A stretch of DNA of 64,000 nt from Reyranella sp. (GCA_019750135.1 JAIEOV010000083.1:16461-80460); one strand, 5' to 3'. Numbered from the stretch's first letter, positions 52,364-61,659 are shown. Made by a program: numbers and translations. The notes: generated by a model from the letters alone, not told the origin.

Positions 52364-53437
52364 GTGAGGCGCGCAGCTTATTTCGCAGCAGCGATGGCGT
52401 TGGCGGCAGTCCTTGCCGCACCGGCCTGGGCCCGGATTGGCGTGACCTCTGTCACCGCCGGCACGACCTCGGCAGTGCAGGGCACGGACCTGCAGGCCGG
52501 GCAGCACATCACGACCGGTGCGGATGGCCGCGTCCACCTGATGTTCGTCGACGGCTCGGCCGTCACCGTCGGCCCCAACAGCACGCTTCGGATCGAAAGC
52601 TACAGCTACGATCCCGCGACCAAGACCGGCGCGATGACGCTCGACGTTCAGCAGGGCACGATCCGCTTCGTCGGCGGCGCCATCAGCAAGAAGGCCGATG
52701 TCCAGATCCGTACGCCGTCGAGCACCGTCGGCATTCGCGGCGGCATTGCCGCCGTATCGGTGGGCGAAAGCGGTGCGACCAGCGCAGATTTCCTTCACGG
52801 CAGCTTCATGCACGTGACCGGGCAAGGCGTCACGCAGACCGCCACACGTAGTGGCTCGCAAATCAACGTTCCGGCCGGCAGACAGCCGGCTATGCCGACC
52901 GTGCTGTCGTCTGGACAGATGACCAATATCCAGTCGATCGACCGCACGCCGTCCACGAACCGACTGCCGGCATCGCCGGCGGACAGCGCATTCGCGAAGT
53001 CTGACCTGCCTAAGCACAATTCCAGCTTGGCGCTGGGCCAACCAAGCCATGCCAGACCGGTCGCCTCGTCGCCCAGACCCACGGATCAGGTCCAGGCGAT
53101 CCAGTCGTTCCTGCAACAGATGAGCCAGCAGCAGGCGTCGAGGCTGACCGCCACAACGCCGCCGCCGATTTTGCCATCAGTAGCGGGTATCACCCGGCCA
53201 CAGGCTTTGCCCCCAGCAGTTCCAATGCCAACCGCGGCAGCTCCGATCACATCGGCAAGCACGCCACCATCGCCCACCTGGCACTCGATTTGCGCCTGCA
53301 TCACAATGGTGAATGCAAGCGTCCCCGTCGTGACGTTCGTGAGCGGCGGCGCCCCAAGTTCTGGAGCAGGCACGATGTCTGGAACAGGCACGCTTACAAA
53401 GTCCGGCGCTGGAACCGTGACCCTCATCGGCAAGTAG
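52364..53437 (+). CDS. FecR-domain exported protein, smaller paralogue of the one at 321
   Basis: 357 residues, start GTG at 52364 with GGGGG(A)G upstream. Signal peptide about residues 1-24. The FecR-type domain (residues 25-170) is closely similar to that of the large gene at 321: DGSAVTVGPNSTLRIESY, SYDPATKTGAMTLDVQQG, FVGGAISKKADV and STVGIRGGIAAVSV. The rest is Pro/Ser-rich disorder, ending in GTGTLTKSGAGTVTLIGK, a unit like the passenger repeats of autotransporters. No sigma factor or TonB receptor is near. Confidence 0.85.
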   Translation: MRRAAYFAAAMALAAVLAAPAWARIGVTSVTAGTTSAVQGTDLQAGQHITTGADGRVHLMFVDGSAVTVGPNSTLRIESYSYDPATKTGAMTLDVQQGTIRFVGGAISKKADVQIRTPSSTVGIRGGIAAVSVGESGATSADFLHGSFMHVTGQGVTQTATRSGSQINVPAGRQPAMPTVLSSGQMTNIQSIDRTPSTNRLPASPADSAFAKSDLPKHNSSLALGQPSHARPVASSPRPTDQVQAIQSFLQQMSQQQASRLTATTPPPILPSVAGITRPQALPPAVPMPTAAAPITSASTPPSPTWHSICACITMVNASVPVVTFVSGGAPSSGAGTMSGTGTLTKSGAGTVTLIGK

Positions 53438-53528
53438 CGATACGAAAACGCCAATACAGCTGCCTCTAGCCGGCACGCTTCGCCGGGCTTAAGGTCTCCG
53501 GCTTCCAGCGTCCTTGGAGGCCGGCCCC

Positions 53529-55334
53529 GTGAAGCTCATCAATCCCAATCCGTTCACCACCCGTCCCGAGATCGTCGGCACGTTCGGCGTCGTCGCGTCC
53601 ACGCACTGGATCGCCACCGCGGTCGGCATGGGCGTCCTCGAGCGCGGCGGCAACGCGTTCGATGCCGCGGTCGCCACGGCCTTCGCCCTGCAGGTGGTCG
53701 AGCCGCATCTCAACGGCCCGGGCGGCGACGTGCCGCTGATCTTCCACTCGGTGAAGAAGGGCAAGACCGAGGTGATGTGCGGCCAGGGCGTGATGCCGGC
53801 CAAGGCCAACATCGCCCACTTCAAGGGCCTGGGCCTCGACCTCATCCCCGGCACCGGCCTGCTGCCCGCCGCCGTGCCCGGCACCTTCGACGCCTACATG
53901 CTGATGCTGCGCGACTACGGCACGATGTCGTTGAGCGAGGTGCTGGCGCCGGCCGTCGGCTACTACATGGGCGGCTATCCGATGCTGGAGCGCGCCGCGG
54001 CCACCATCGCGACGGTGCAGGAGAACTTCCGGAACAACTGGCCGACCTCGGCCGCGGTCTACCTGCCGGGCAACAAGGTGCCGAAGCCCGCCACGCTGTT
54101 CCGCAACCAGGCCGCGGGCAACACCTATCTCCGCATCATCAAGGAGGCCGAGGCCGGCGGCGGCAATCGCGAGGCGGTGATCGAGCGCGCCCGCAAGGTG
54201 TGGAGCCAGGGCTTCGTCGCCGAAGCGATCGACCGCTTCTACACGCACGAAGAGTTGATGGACGTCTCGGGCCAGCGCAACAAGGGCCTGCTGCGCGGCG
54301 ACGACATGGCGAAGTGGCAGGCCACCGTCGAGGAGCCGACGACTTACGACTATGGCCGCTACACGGTGTGCAAGGCGGGCCCGTGGGCGCAGAGCCCGGT
54401 CACCCTGCAGAAGCTGGCGCTTCTGAAGGGTTTCAACCTCGACGGCGCCGATCCCACGTCCGCCGAGTTCATCCATACCGTCGTCGAGGCGAGCAAGCTC
54501 GCCTTCGCCGACCGCGAAGCCTTCTACGGCGATCCCAAGTTCGTCGACGTGCCGATGCAGACCCTGCTGTCCGACGCCTACAACGCCGACCGGCGCAAGC
54601 TGATCGACCCGGCGAAGGCCTCGCACGACCAGCGGCCCGGCAAGGTCGAGGGCTATGGCGGCGTCATCCGGCTGCGCAAGGCCGACGGCGTGCGCGCCGC
54701 GGTGGCGGCGAGCGGCGCCGGCGAGCCGACGGTCGGCCGCATGGGCCAGATGAGCGGCGACACGGTGCATTTCGACATCGTCGACAAGGACGGCAACATG
54801 GTCTCGGCGACGCCGTCGGGCGGCTGGCTGCACGGCTCGCCGGTCGTGCCCGAGCTCGGCTTCCCGGTCGGCACGCGCGGCCAGATCATGTGGCTCGAGG
54901 AAGGCCAGCCGTCGTCGCTGGCGCCCGGCAAGCGGCCGCGCACGACCTTGACGCCGACCCTCGCCCATCGCGATGGCGAGCCGTACATGGTCTGGGGCTC
55001 GCCCGGCGGCGACCAGCAGGAGCAGTGGATCACCCAGATGTTCCTGCGCCATGTCCATTGCGGCATGAACCTGCAGGAGGCGATCGACGCGCCGGCCTGG
55101 CACAGCGAACATTTCCCCTCCTCCTTCTGGCCGCGCACCGCCCGCCCGGGCGTGCTGGTGTTGGAAGGCCGCATCCCGGCCGAAACGGTCCAGGAATTGC
55201 GTAAGCGCGGCCATGAGGTCGAGATGAACGACGACTGGTCCGAAGGCCGCCTGACCGCCGCCAGCCGCCAGGATCCCTGGCGCAAGGCCGCCGCCAACCC
55301 GCGCGGCATGCAGGGCTACGCGGCGGGGCGGTGA
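53529..55334 (+). CDS. Gamma-glutamyltransferase family protein
   Basis: 601 residues from the GTG at 53529, with TTGGAGG at the right distance; no signal peptide, so it is cytoplasmic. It is an Ntn hydrolase that would self-cleave before T412 (in SGDTVHFDIVDKDGN), followed by the SATPSGGW and GSPGGDQQEQW segments that hold the substrate. It should hydrolyse or transfer gamma-glutamyl groups. It heads an operon with a DUF1028 gene and an oligopeptide-type ABC transporter, which suggests use of imported glutathione or gamma-glutamyl peptides. Confidence 0.88.
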   Translation: MKLINPNPFTTRPEIVGTFGVVASTHWIATAVGMGVLERGGNAFDAAVATAFALQVVEPHLNGPGGDVPLIFHSVKKGKTEVMCGQGVMPAKANIAHFKGLGLDLIPGTGLLPAAVPGTFDAYMLMLRDYGTMSLSEVLAPAVGYYMGGYPMLERAAATIATVQENFRNNWPTSAAVYLPGNKVPKPATLFRNQAAGNTYLRIIKEAEAGGGNREAVIERARKVWSQGFVAEAIDRFYTHEELMDVSGQRNKGLLRGDDMAKWQATVEEPTTYDYGRYTVCKAGPWAQSPVTLQKLALLKGFNLDGADPTSAEFIHTVVEASKLAFADREAFYGDPKFVDVPMQTLLSDAYNADRRKLIDPAKASHDQRPGKVEGYGGVIRLRKADGVRAAVAASGAGEPTVGRMGQMSGDTVHFDIVDKDGNMVSATPSGGWLHGSPVVPELGFPVGTRGQIMWLEEGQPSSLAPGKRPRTTLTPTLAHRDGEPYMVWGSPGGDQQEQWITQMFLRHVHCGMNLQEAIDAPAWHSEHFPSSFWPRTARPGVLVLEGRIPAETVQELRKRGHEVEMNDDWSEGRLTAASRQDPWRKAAANPRGMQGYAAGR

Positions 55335-55352
55335 TCGGAATGGATCATTGTC

Positions 55353-55411
55353 GGGAGCGCGGGCCTCTGGCCCGCATCATGATCATGAGCGGGCCGGAGG
55401 CCCGCGCTCCC
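55353..55411. repeat. Palindromic repeat D (centre CATCATGATCATGA), upstream of the DUF1028 gene
   Basis: GGGAGCGCGGGCC... and its complement ending GCGCTCCC flank CATCATGATCATGAG. It ends three bases before the ATG of the DUF1028 gene, so the only purine-rich SD-like sequence (GGAGG, in the right arm) is about 14 bases from the start and inside the stem. Confidence 0.9.
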
Positions 55412-55413
55412 GC

Positions 55414-56124
55414 ATGACCTGGTCGATCATCTTTCATGAAAAAACCAGCGGCCGCATCGCCATCGCCGTCGCCACCAAGTTCTTCGCTGTCGGCGCGCGG
55501 GTGCCTCATATCGAGCCCAAGAAGGGCGCCGTCTGCACCCAGGCGCTCATGAACCCGCTGTACGGCCCGCACGGGCTGCGGCTGATCCGTGACGGCGTCG
55601 GCGCTGCCGACCTCGTGCGGATCCTCACGACACCCGACGCCGGACGCGAGCACCGCCAGCTCCATGTCATGGGCGCCGATGGCAGGTTCGCCGCCCACAC
55701 CGGCAGCGAATGCGTGCCCTGGTGCGGCCACTGGATCGGCGAGGACATGTCGGTCGCGGGCAACATGTTGGCCGGCCCCCAAGTCGTTTCCGAGACCGTG
55801 CGCTTCTTCCGCGAGAACGCGTCCATGGCCCTGCCGCGGCGCCTGATCGGCGCCATGAAGGCGGGCGAAAAGGCCGGCGGCGACAAGCGCGGCAAGCAGT
55901 CGGCGGCGCTGGTGATCTACGGCAACCAGGACTATTCCGAGCTCGACCTGCGCGTCGACGACCATATCGAGCCCCTGCTCGAGCTGGCGCGGCTGGAAGC
56001 CGTGAGCCGCGAACGCTGGACGCATTTCCGCGCCTTCATCCCGACGCGCGAGAATCCGGCCGGCGTCTTCGATCGCGCCGCGATCGACGCCGGCATCGAA
56101 AGGAGCTTGGCGGAGCCTCAATGA
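55414..56124 (+). CDS. DUF1028-family protein
   Basis: 236 residues from the ATG at 55414. The family has an Ntn-hydrolase-like fold and is often found with peptide transporters and gamma-glutamyltransferases; the VATKFFAVGARVPH and NMLAGPQVVSETVRFF segments are typical, and so is a Gly-Asn-Gln-x-Tyr region near residue 170. Catalytic role not known. Its stop overlaps the ATG of the next gene (ATGA). Confidence 0.85.
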   Translation: MTWSIIFHEKTSGRIAIAVATKFFAVGARVPHIEPKKGAVCTQALMNPLYGPHGLRLIRDGVGAADLVRILTTPDAGREHRQLHVMGADGRFAAHTGSECVPWCGHWIGEDMSVAGNMLAGPQVVSETVRFFRENASMALPRRLIGAMKAGEKAGGDKRGKQSAALVIYGNQDYSELDLRVDDHIEPLLELARLEAVSRERWTHFRAFIPTRENPAGVFDRAAIDAGIERSLAEPQ

Positions 56125-57101
56125 GCGTTCTGCTGGAACTGCGCCAGCTCGCCGTCTCCTTCGCCACCGACGACGGCACGGTGCGCGCCGTCGACGGCAT
56201 CGACCTGTCGCTGGAGCGCGGCCGCACCCTGGGACTGGTCGGCGAATCGGGCTGCGGCAAGAGCGTGACGTCGCTCGCCGTCATGGGCCTGCTGCCGCCC
56301 GAGAATTCCACGGTGAAAGGCGAGGTGCGCTTCGAGGGCCGCGATCTCCTGACCCTCGACGCCAACACGATCCGCGACATGCGCGGCGCGCGTCTCGCCA
56401 TGATCTTCCAGGAGCCGATGACCTCGCTCAATCCCGCCTACACGGTGGGCGACCAGATCATCGAAGCCATCCAGCGCCATCAGGGGCTGTCGTCTGCCGA
56501 TGCCCGCGCGCGCGCCATCGAGATGCTGCGCACCGTGCGCATCCCCTCGCCCGAGAAGCGCATCGACGACTATCCGCACAAGCTGTCGGGCGGCATGCGC
56601 CAGCGCGCCATGATCGCCATGGCTCTGGCCTGCGGCCCGGAACTCCTGATCGCCGACGAGCCGACCACCGCGCTCGACGTCACCATCCAGGCGCAGATCC
56701 TCGACCTGATGCGCGGCCTGCGCCGCGACACCGGCACCGCCATCATCCTGATCACCCATGATCTCGGCGTGGTTGCCGAAATGGCCGACGACGTCGCCGT
56801 CATGTATGCCGGCCAGATCGTCGAACGCGCGCCGGTTAAGGCGTTGTTCGCCCGACCCGAGCATCCCTACACGGTGGGCCTCCTGGGCTCGATCCCGCGG
56901 CTCGACGAGAAGCGCGAGCGCCTGCCCTCGATCGAGGGCCGCGTGCCCGACATGAGCCGGCCGCCCGATGGTTGCCGCTTCGCCGCCCGCTGCCCGTTCG
57001 TCGAGCCGGCTTGCCGAGTCGCGACGCCGCCGCTCGTGGAAGTGGCGCCGGGCCATCTGACGCGCTGCCGCCGCGCCCCGCTCGCCCAGGTGCTGCAGTG
57101 A
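56121..57101 (+). CDS. Oligopeptide/dipeptide ABC transporter ATPase (DppD-like)
   Basis: 326 residues, start ATG at 56121. Walker A GESGCGKSVTSLAVMG, signature LSGGMRQRAMIA, Walker B LLIADEPTTALDVT, and the C-terminal oligopeptide-type extension with the cysteine pattern GCRFAARCPF...ACR. It overlaps both neighbours by four bases and couples with the second ATPase. Confidence 0.92.
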   Translation: MSVLLELRQLAVSFATDDGTVRAVDGIDLSLERGRTLGLVGESGCGKSVTSLAVMGLLPPENSTVKGEVRFEGRDLLTLDANTIRDMRGARLAMIFQEPMTSLNPAYTVGDQIIEAIQRHQGLSSADARARAIEMLRTVRIPSPEKRIDDYPHKLSGGMRQRAMIAMALACGPELLIADEPTTALDVTIQAQILDLMRGLRRDTGTAIILITHDLGVVAEMADDVAVMYAGQIVERAPVKALFARPEHPYTVGLLGSIPRLDEKRERLPSIEGRVPDMSRPPDGCRFAARCPFVEPACRVATPPLVEVAPGHLTRCRRAPLAQVLQ

Positions 57102-58177
57102 GCGCGCTGCTCGAAGTCGCCGGCCTCGCCAAGCACTTCCCGGTGCGGCGCGGCGCCTTCGGGCTGGTATCGGGCCATGTCCGCGCCGTCGACGGCGTCG
57201 ACTTCGAGCTGCGCGCCGGCGAGACGCTGGCCATCGTGGGCGAATCGGGCTGCGGCAAGTCGACGGTCGGCCGCCTGGTGCTGCGCCTGATCGAGCCGTC
57301 GGCCGGCCAGGTGCGCTTCGAGGGCGAGGACCTGCTGGCGCTGAGCGACGGCGCCATGCGTGGGCGTCGTCAGCGCATGCAGGTGATCTTCCAGGATCCC
57401 TATGCGTCGCTCAATCCGCGCATGACGGTGGGCGCCATGCTGGGCGAACCGCTGATGCTTCACGGGCTGGCCAAGAACGAAGCCGCCCGCCGCGCCCGCG
57501 TCGGCGAGCTTCTCGATCTCGTCGGCCTCAGGCCCGATCACGCGCGGCGCTATCCGCACGAATTCTCCGGCGGCCAGCGCCAGCGCCTGGCGATCGCCCG
57601 CGCGCTCGCCGTCGAGCCCAAGCTGATCGTGGCCGACGAGCCGGTGTCGGCGCTCGACGTGTCGATCCAGGCGCAGGTCATCAACCTGATGCGCTCGCTG
57701 CAGCAGCGCTTCGGGCTCGCCTACATCTTCATCAGCCACGATCTCGCAGTCGTGAAACACATCGCCGATCGCATCGCCGTAATGTACCTCGGCAAGATCG
57801 TGGAGACGGCGACGACCGACGAGCTCTTCCGCAATCCGCGCCATCCCTACACGCGCGCCCTGCTGGCCGCCGTGCCGCTGCCCGACCCGACAGCGGCACG
57901 CGAGCGCATGCTGCTCGAGGGCGACATTCCGAGCGCGATGAACCCGCCCGCGGGCTGCCGCTTCCACACGCGCTGCACCTTCGCCCGCGACGCCTGCAGG
58001 CGCGACGAGCCGGCGCTCGCCGACGACGGTGCGGGCCACGCCACGGCCTGCCCTTACTGGCCCGAATTCCCGCCGCCGGCCGTGCTCGCCGAGACGGCCG
58101 GCCGCGACGCCGATCGCATCCGACTGACCCGCCTGCAGGCGGCGTTCGTCGATAATCAACAAAGGGAGGATTCATGA
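57098..58177 (+). CDS. Oligopeptide/dipeptide ABC transporter ATPase (DppF-like)
   Basis: 359 residues, start GTG at 57098 overlapping the previous stop (GTGA). Walker A GESGCGKSTVGRLVL, signature FSGGQRQRLAIA, Walker B LIVADEPVSALDVS, and the GCRFHTRCTFARDACRR C-terminal motif. It overlaps the binding-protein start by four bases. Confidence 0.92.
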   Translation: MSALLEVAGLAKHFPVRRGAFGLVSGHVRAVDGVDFELRAGETLAIVGESGCGKSTVGRLVLRLIEPSAGQVRFEGEDLLALSDGAMRGRRQRMQVIFQDPYASLNPRMTVGAMLGEPLMLHGLAKNEAARRARVGELLDLVGLRPDHARRYPHEFSGGQRQRLAIARALAVEPKLIVADEPVSALDVSIQAQVINLMRSLQQRFGLAYIFISHDLAVVKHIADRIAVMYLGKIVETATTDELFRNPRHPYTRALLAAVPLPDPTAARERMLLEGDIPSAMNPPAGCRFHTRCTFARDACRRDEPALADDGAGHATACPYWPEFPPPAVLAETAGRDADRIRLTRLQAAFVDNQQREDS

Positions 58178-59691
58178 AGCACACGTTCAGGCGCATCGCG
58201 CTTTCGCTGGCGTTCGCCGCCTTCGCAAGCGGCAGCGCCATGGCCCAGTCGCACCTGCGCGTCGGGCTCGCCGAGGATCCCGACGTGCTCGATCCGACGC
58301 TGGCGCGCACCTATGTCGGCCGCATCGTCTTCTCCTCGATCTGCGACAAGCTGTTCGACATCGACGAGAAGCTCAACGTGGTGCCGCAGCTCGCCACCAG
58401 CCACGAGACCTCGCCCGACGGCCTGACGGTGACCATCAAGCTGCGCACGGGCGTGAAATTCCACGACGGCGAGATCTTCGACGCGGCCGCCGCCAAGTAC
58501 AGCCTCGAGCGCCACCTCAACATGAAGGGGTCGTTCCGCAAGCCCGAGATCGCGTCGATCAATGCCGTCGAGGTCGTCGATCCGTCGACGATCAAGCTCA
58601 ACCTCAAGACGCCGTTCTCGCCGCTGCTCGCCCAGCTCACCGACCGGGCCGGCATGATGGTGTCGCCCAAGGCGGCCGAGGCCGCGGGCGACAAGTTCGG
58701 CCTGAAGCCGGTCTGCGCCGGCCCCTACAAGTTCGTCGAGCGCGTCCAGCAGGACCGCATCGTGGTCGAGAAGTTCGCCGACTACTGGAACAAGGACCAG
58801 GTCTTCATCGACAAGATCACCTACCTGCCGATCGTCGATTCGACGGTGCGGCTGGCCAACCTGCGCTCCGGCGGACTCGACATGATCGAGCGGCTGCTGG
58901 CGACCGACATCAAGACGGTGCGCGACAATCCCAAGCTCAAGCTGATCAGCGCGGTCGAGCTCGGCTACCAGGGCCTCACCATCAACCTGTCGAACGGCCC
59001 CAAGGCCGCCTCGCCGCTCGCCAAGGACGCGCGCGTGCGACAGGCTCTCGAGCTTTCGATCGACCGCGACGCGCTGAACCAGGTCGTGTTCAACGGCGAG
59101 TTCGTGCCGGGCAACCAGTGGATCAACCCCACCAACCCCTACTATCAGCAGTCGCTGCCGGTGCCGAAGCGCGACCTTGCCAAGGCCAAGGCGCTGCTCA
59201 AGGAGGCGGGCGTCACGGGCAAGATCTCTCTCGACCTCATGGTGCCCAACAACCCCGAGACCAGGCAGGTCGCGGAGGTGCTGCAGTCGATGGTGGCCGA
59301 GGCGGGCTTCGACCTGAAGATCAGGGTCACCGAGTTCGCGACCTCGCTGAAGGCGGCTGAGGACGGCGACTACGAGCTGTACCTGATCGGCTGGTCGGGC
59401 CGCAGCGATCCCGACGGCAACTCCTTCTCCTTCCAGACCTGCGGCTCGCCGCAGAACAACTCGGGCTACTGCGACAAGGACGTCGACGAGTGGCACAAGC
59501 AGGCACGCATCAAGAGCGATCCCGCCGAGCGTAAGAAGATCTACGAGAACGTCGCCAAGCGCTACCTGGCCGACGGCTCGATCAAGTACCTCTACCATCG
59601 CCGTGTGCTGATGGCGCTGAGCGACAAGATCGACGGCTACAAGCAGATGCCCGACGGCCTGATCCGCGTCGTCGGCGTCAAGCTGAAGTAG
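58174..59691 (+). CDS. Oligopeptide-type ABC transporter substrate-binding protein
   Basis: 505 residues, signal peptide about 1-25 (ending AMAQ), then the SBP_bac_5 fold (DVLDPTLARTY, KLRTGVKFHDGEIFDAAA, the CAGPYKFVE loop). Periplasmic receptor for peptides or related compounds; the association with gamma-glutamyltransferase suggests glutathione-like ligands. Confidence 0.92.
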   Translation: MKHTFRRIALSLAFAAFASGSAMAQSHLRVGLAEDPDVLDPTLARTYVGRIVFSSICDKLFDIDEKLNVVPQLATSHETSPDGLTVTIKLRTGVKFHDGEIFDAAAAKYSLERHLNMKGSFRKPEIASINAVEVVDPSTIKLNLKTPFSPLLAQLTDRAGMMVSPKAAEAAGDKFGLKPVCAGPYKFVERVQQDRIVVEKFADYWNKDQVFIDKITYLPIVDSTVRLANLRSGGLDMIERLLATDIKTVRDNPKLKLISAVELGYQGLTINLSNGPKAASPLAKDARVRQALELSIDRDALNQVVFNGEFVPGNQWINPTNPYYQQSLPVPKRDLAKAKALLKEAGVTGKISLDLMVPNNPETRQVAEVLQSMVAEAGFDLKIRVTEFATSLKAAEDGDYELYLIGWSGRSDPDGNSFSFQTCGSPQNNSGYCDKDVDEWHKQARIKSDPAERKKIYENVAKRYLADGSIKYLYHRRVLMALSDKIDGYKQMPDGLIRVVGVKLK

Positions 59692-59697
59692 GACGCC

Positions 59698-60639
59698 TTG
59701 CTCTCGTTTCTCACCCAGCGGCTGCTGCAGATCATCCCGACGCTGATCCTGGTGTCGATGCTGATCTTCGGCCTGCAGCAGCTGTTGCCGGGCGACCCGG
59801 CGCTGATCATGGCGGGCGAGGAACGCGATCCCGCGGTGCTGGCGGAGATCCGCGAGCAGTATCGGCTGAACGACCCGATCCCCATCCAGTACTTCTACTG
59901 GATGAAGGGCGTGCTGTCGGGAAACCTGGGCGAATCGATGCGGCTCAAGGCGTCGGTCGCCTCGCTGGTGGGCGAGAAGCTGCCGGTGACCCTGCAGCTC
60001 GCCGCCATGGCGATCGTCGTGGCGCTGGGCATCGGCATCCCCGCCGGCATCATCTCCGCGGTGAAGAAGGACACTGCCTGGGACTACGGCGCCAACATCT
60101 TCGCCCTGTGGGGCATCAGCACGCCCAACTTCTGGCTGGGCATCCTGATGATCTTCCTGTTCTCGGTGACGCTCTCCTGGCTGCCGGCCTCGGGCTACGT
60201 CCGGCTGGGCGAGGACTGGCGCGCCAGCCTCGCCACGACGGTGATGCCGGCCTTCGTGCTGGGCAACGCCATCGCCGCCATCCTGATGCGGCACACGCGC
60301 AGCGCCATGCTGCAGGCGATGGGCGCCGACTATGTGCGCACCGCCCGCGCCAAGGGCCTCTACGAGCGCCGCGTGGTGCTGAAGCACGCGCTGCGCAACG
60401 CCATGACGCCGGTGATCACGCTGGGCGCGCTGGAATTCGGCACGCTGCTGTCGGGCGCGGTGCTGACCGAGCAGATCTTCACCATCCCGGGCTTCGGCAA
60501 GCTGATCGTCGATGCCGTGTTCAACCGCGACTACGCCGTGGTCCAGGGCGTCGTGCTGGTGACGGCCACGACCTACATCGTACTGAACCTGCTGGCCGAC
60601 GTGGCCTACGTGCTGGTCAATCCGAGGCTGCGCGGATGA
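59698..60639 (+). CDS. ABC transporter permease (DppB-like)
   Basis: 313 residues from a TTG start at 59698. Six transmembrane helices in the DppB layout, with the EAA-like loop YVRTARAKGLYERRVVLKHAL (cut here to the key part). Overlaps the second permease gene by four bases. Confidence 0.92.
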   Translation: MLSFLTQRLLQIIPTLILVSMLIFGLQQLLPGDPALIMAGEERDPAVLAEIREQYRLNDPIPIQYFYWMKGVLSGNLGESMRLKASVASLVGEKLPVTLQLAAMAIVVALGIGIPAGIISAVKKDTAWDYGANIFALWGISTPNFWLGILMIFLFSVTLSWLPASGYVRLGEDWRASLATTVMPAFVLGNAIAAILMRHTRSAMLQAMGADYVRTARAKGLYERRVVLKHALRNAMTPVITLGALEFGTLLSGAVLTEQIFTIPGFGKLIVDAVFNRDYAVVQGVVLVTATTYIVLNLLADVAYVLVNPRLRG

Positions 60640-61520
60640 CCGCCACCGCCCTGCCCGAGGTCGCCGTCCGCGACGCCAGCGAGGAGAACCCGTGGGCACG
60701 CGCCTGGCGGCGCCTCAAGCGGCGGAAGGGCGCGATGGTTGGCCTGGCCGTCGTCGTCCTGTTCGTGGTGGTGGCGGTCTTTGCGCCCTGGGTCGCTCCC
60801 TATGACCCCATCGCGACGAGCTGGAGCCTCGTGCGCAAGCCGCCGTCGTGGGCCCATTGGCTGGGCACCGATGAGGTCGGCCGAGACGTGCTCTCCCGCG
60901 TCATCTGGGGCGCGCGCGCCTCGCTCAGCGCCGGCCTGGTCTCGGTAGGCATTGCGCTGGGTGTCGGCGTGCCGCTCGGGCTGTTGGCGGGCTATGCCGG
61001 CGGCTGGGTCGACTCGGTACTGTCGCGCATCGTCGACGCCATGCTGGCGGTGCCGTTCCTGATCCTGGCCATCGCGCTGGCCGCCTTCCTCGGGCCCAGC
61101 CTGAGCAACGCCATGATCGCCATCGGCGTCACCGCCACGCCGATCTTCGTGCGCCTGACGCGCGGCCAGACGCTCGCCGCCAAGGTCGAGGACTATGTCG
61201 AAGCAGCCCGCGCCGTCGGCAATCCGCACTGGCGCATCGCGTTGCGCCATGTCCTGCCCAACATCGTGCCGCCGCTCCTGGTGCAGGCCTCGCTCGCCAT
61301 CGCCGGCGCGATCATCGCCGAGGCGGCGCTGTCGTTCCTCGGGCTCGGCCAGCAGCCGCCCTCGCCGTCGTGGGGCAGCATGCTGAACTCCGCCCAGCGC
61401 TTCATCGCCCAGGCGCCCTGGATGGCCTTCTGGCCGGGCTTCGCCATCTTCTTCGCCGTGCTGTCGTTCAACCTTCTGGGCGACGGCCTGCGCGACGCGC
61501 TGGATCCGCGGCACAAGTAG
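60636..61520 (+). CDS. ABC transporter permease (DppC-like)
   Basis: 294 residues from the ATG at 60636. It has an N-terminal basic tail, six helices and the EAA loop YVEAARAVGNPHWRIAL. With the DppB-like subunit it forms the channel. Last gene of the 53.5-61.5 kb operon; repeat E follows. Confidence 0.92.
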   Translation: MTATALPEVAVRDASEENPWARAWRRLKRRKGAMVGLAVVVLFVVVAVFAPWVAPYDPIATSWSLVRKPPSWAHWLGTDEVGRDVLSRVIWGARASLSAGLVSVGIALGVGVPLGLLAGYAGGWVDSVLSRIVDAMLAVPFLILAIALAAFLGPSLSNAMIAIGVTATPIFVRLTRGQTLAAKVEDYVEAARAVGNPHWRIALRHVLPNIVPPLLVQASLAIAGAIIAEAALSFLGLGQQPPSPSWGSMLNSAQRFIAQAPWMAFWPGFAIFFAVLSFNLLGDGLRDALDPRHK

Positions 61521-61523
61521 GCT

Positions 61524-61659
61524 GGGCGCGCGCCACTCCAGTGGCGCGTCATGGTCTTCCGGACCGCCGGCCTCCGGCCGGCCTCATGATCATGAGCCGG
61601 CGAGACGCCGGCGGTCCAAAAGAGCATGAGAAGACGCGCCACTGGAGTGGCGCGCTCCC
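61524..61659. repeat. Palindromic repeat E, composite nested form
   Basis: The outer arms carry GCGCGCCACTCCAGTGGCGC (left, inside 61524-61550) and its counterpart on the right (61633-61659), each itself a palindrome. Inside lies a copy of the repeat A sequence (TTCCGGACCGCCGGCC...) with the centre CTCATGATCATGAG. The inner right arm is imperfect (GCCGGCGAGACGCCGGC). It follows the stop codon of the DppC-like gene and should end the operon. Confidence 0.85.

Noticed and set aside
53466..55214. 582-codon minus frame opposite the gamma-glutamyltransferase
   Set aside because: Antisense shadow, rich in Arg, His, Gly and Ala, with no recognisable motif.
58156..60699. Long minus-strand open frame (847 codons) across the transporter genes
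   Set aside because: It is antisense to three clear transporter genes and its translation is a His/Arg/Gln-rich shadow without any family feature.
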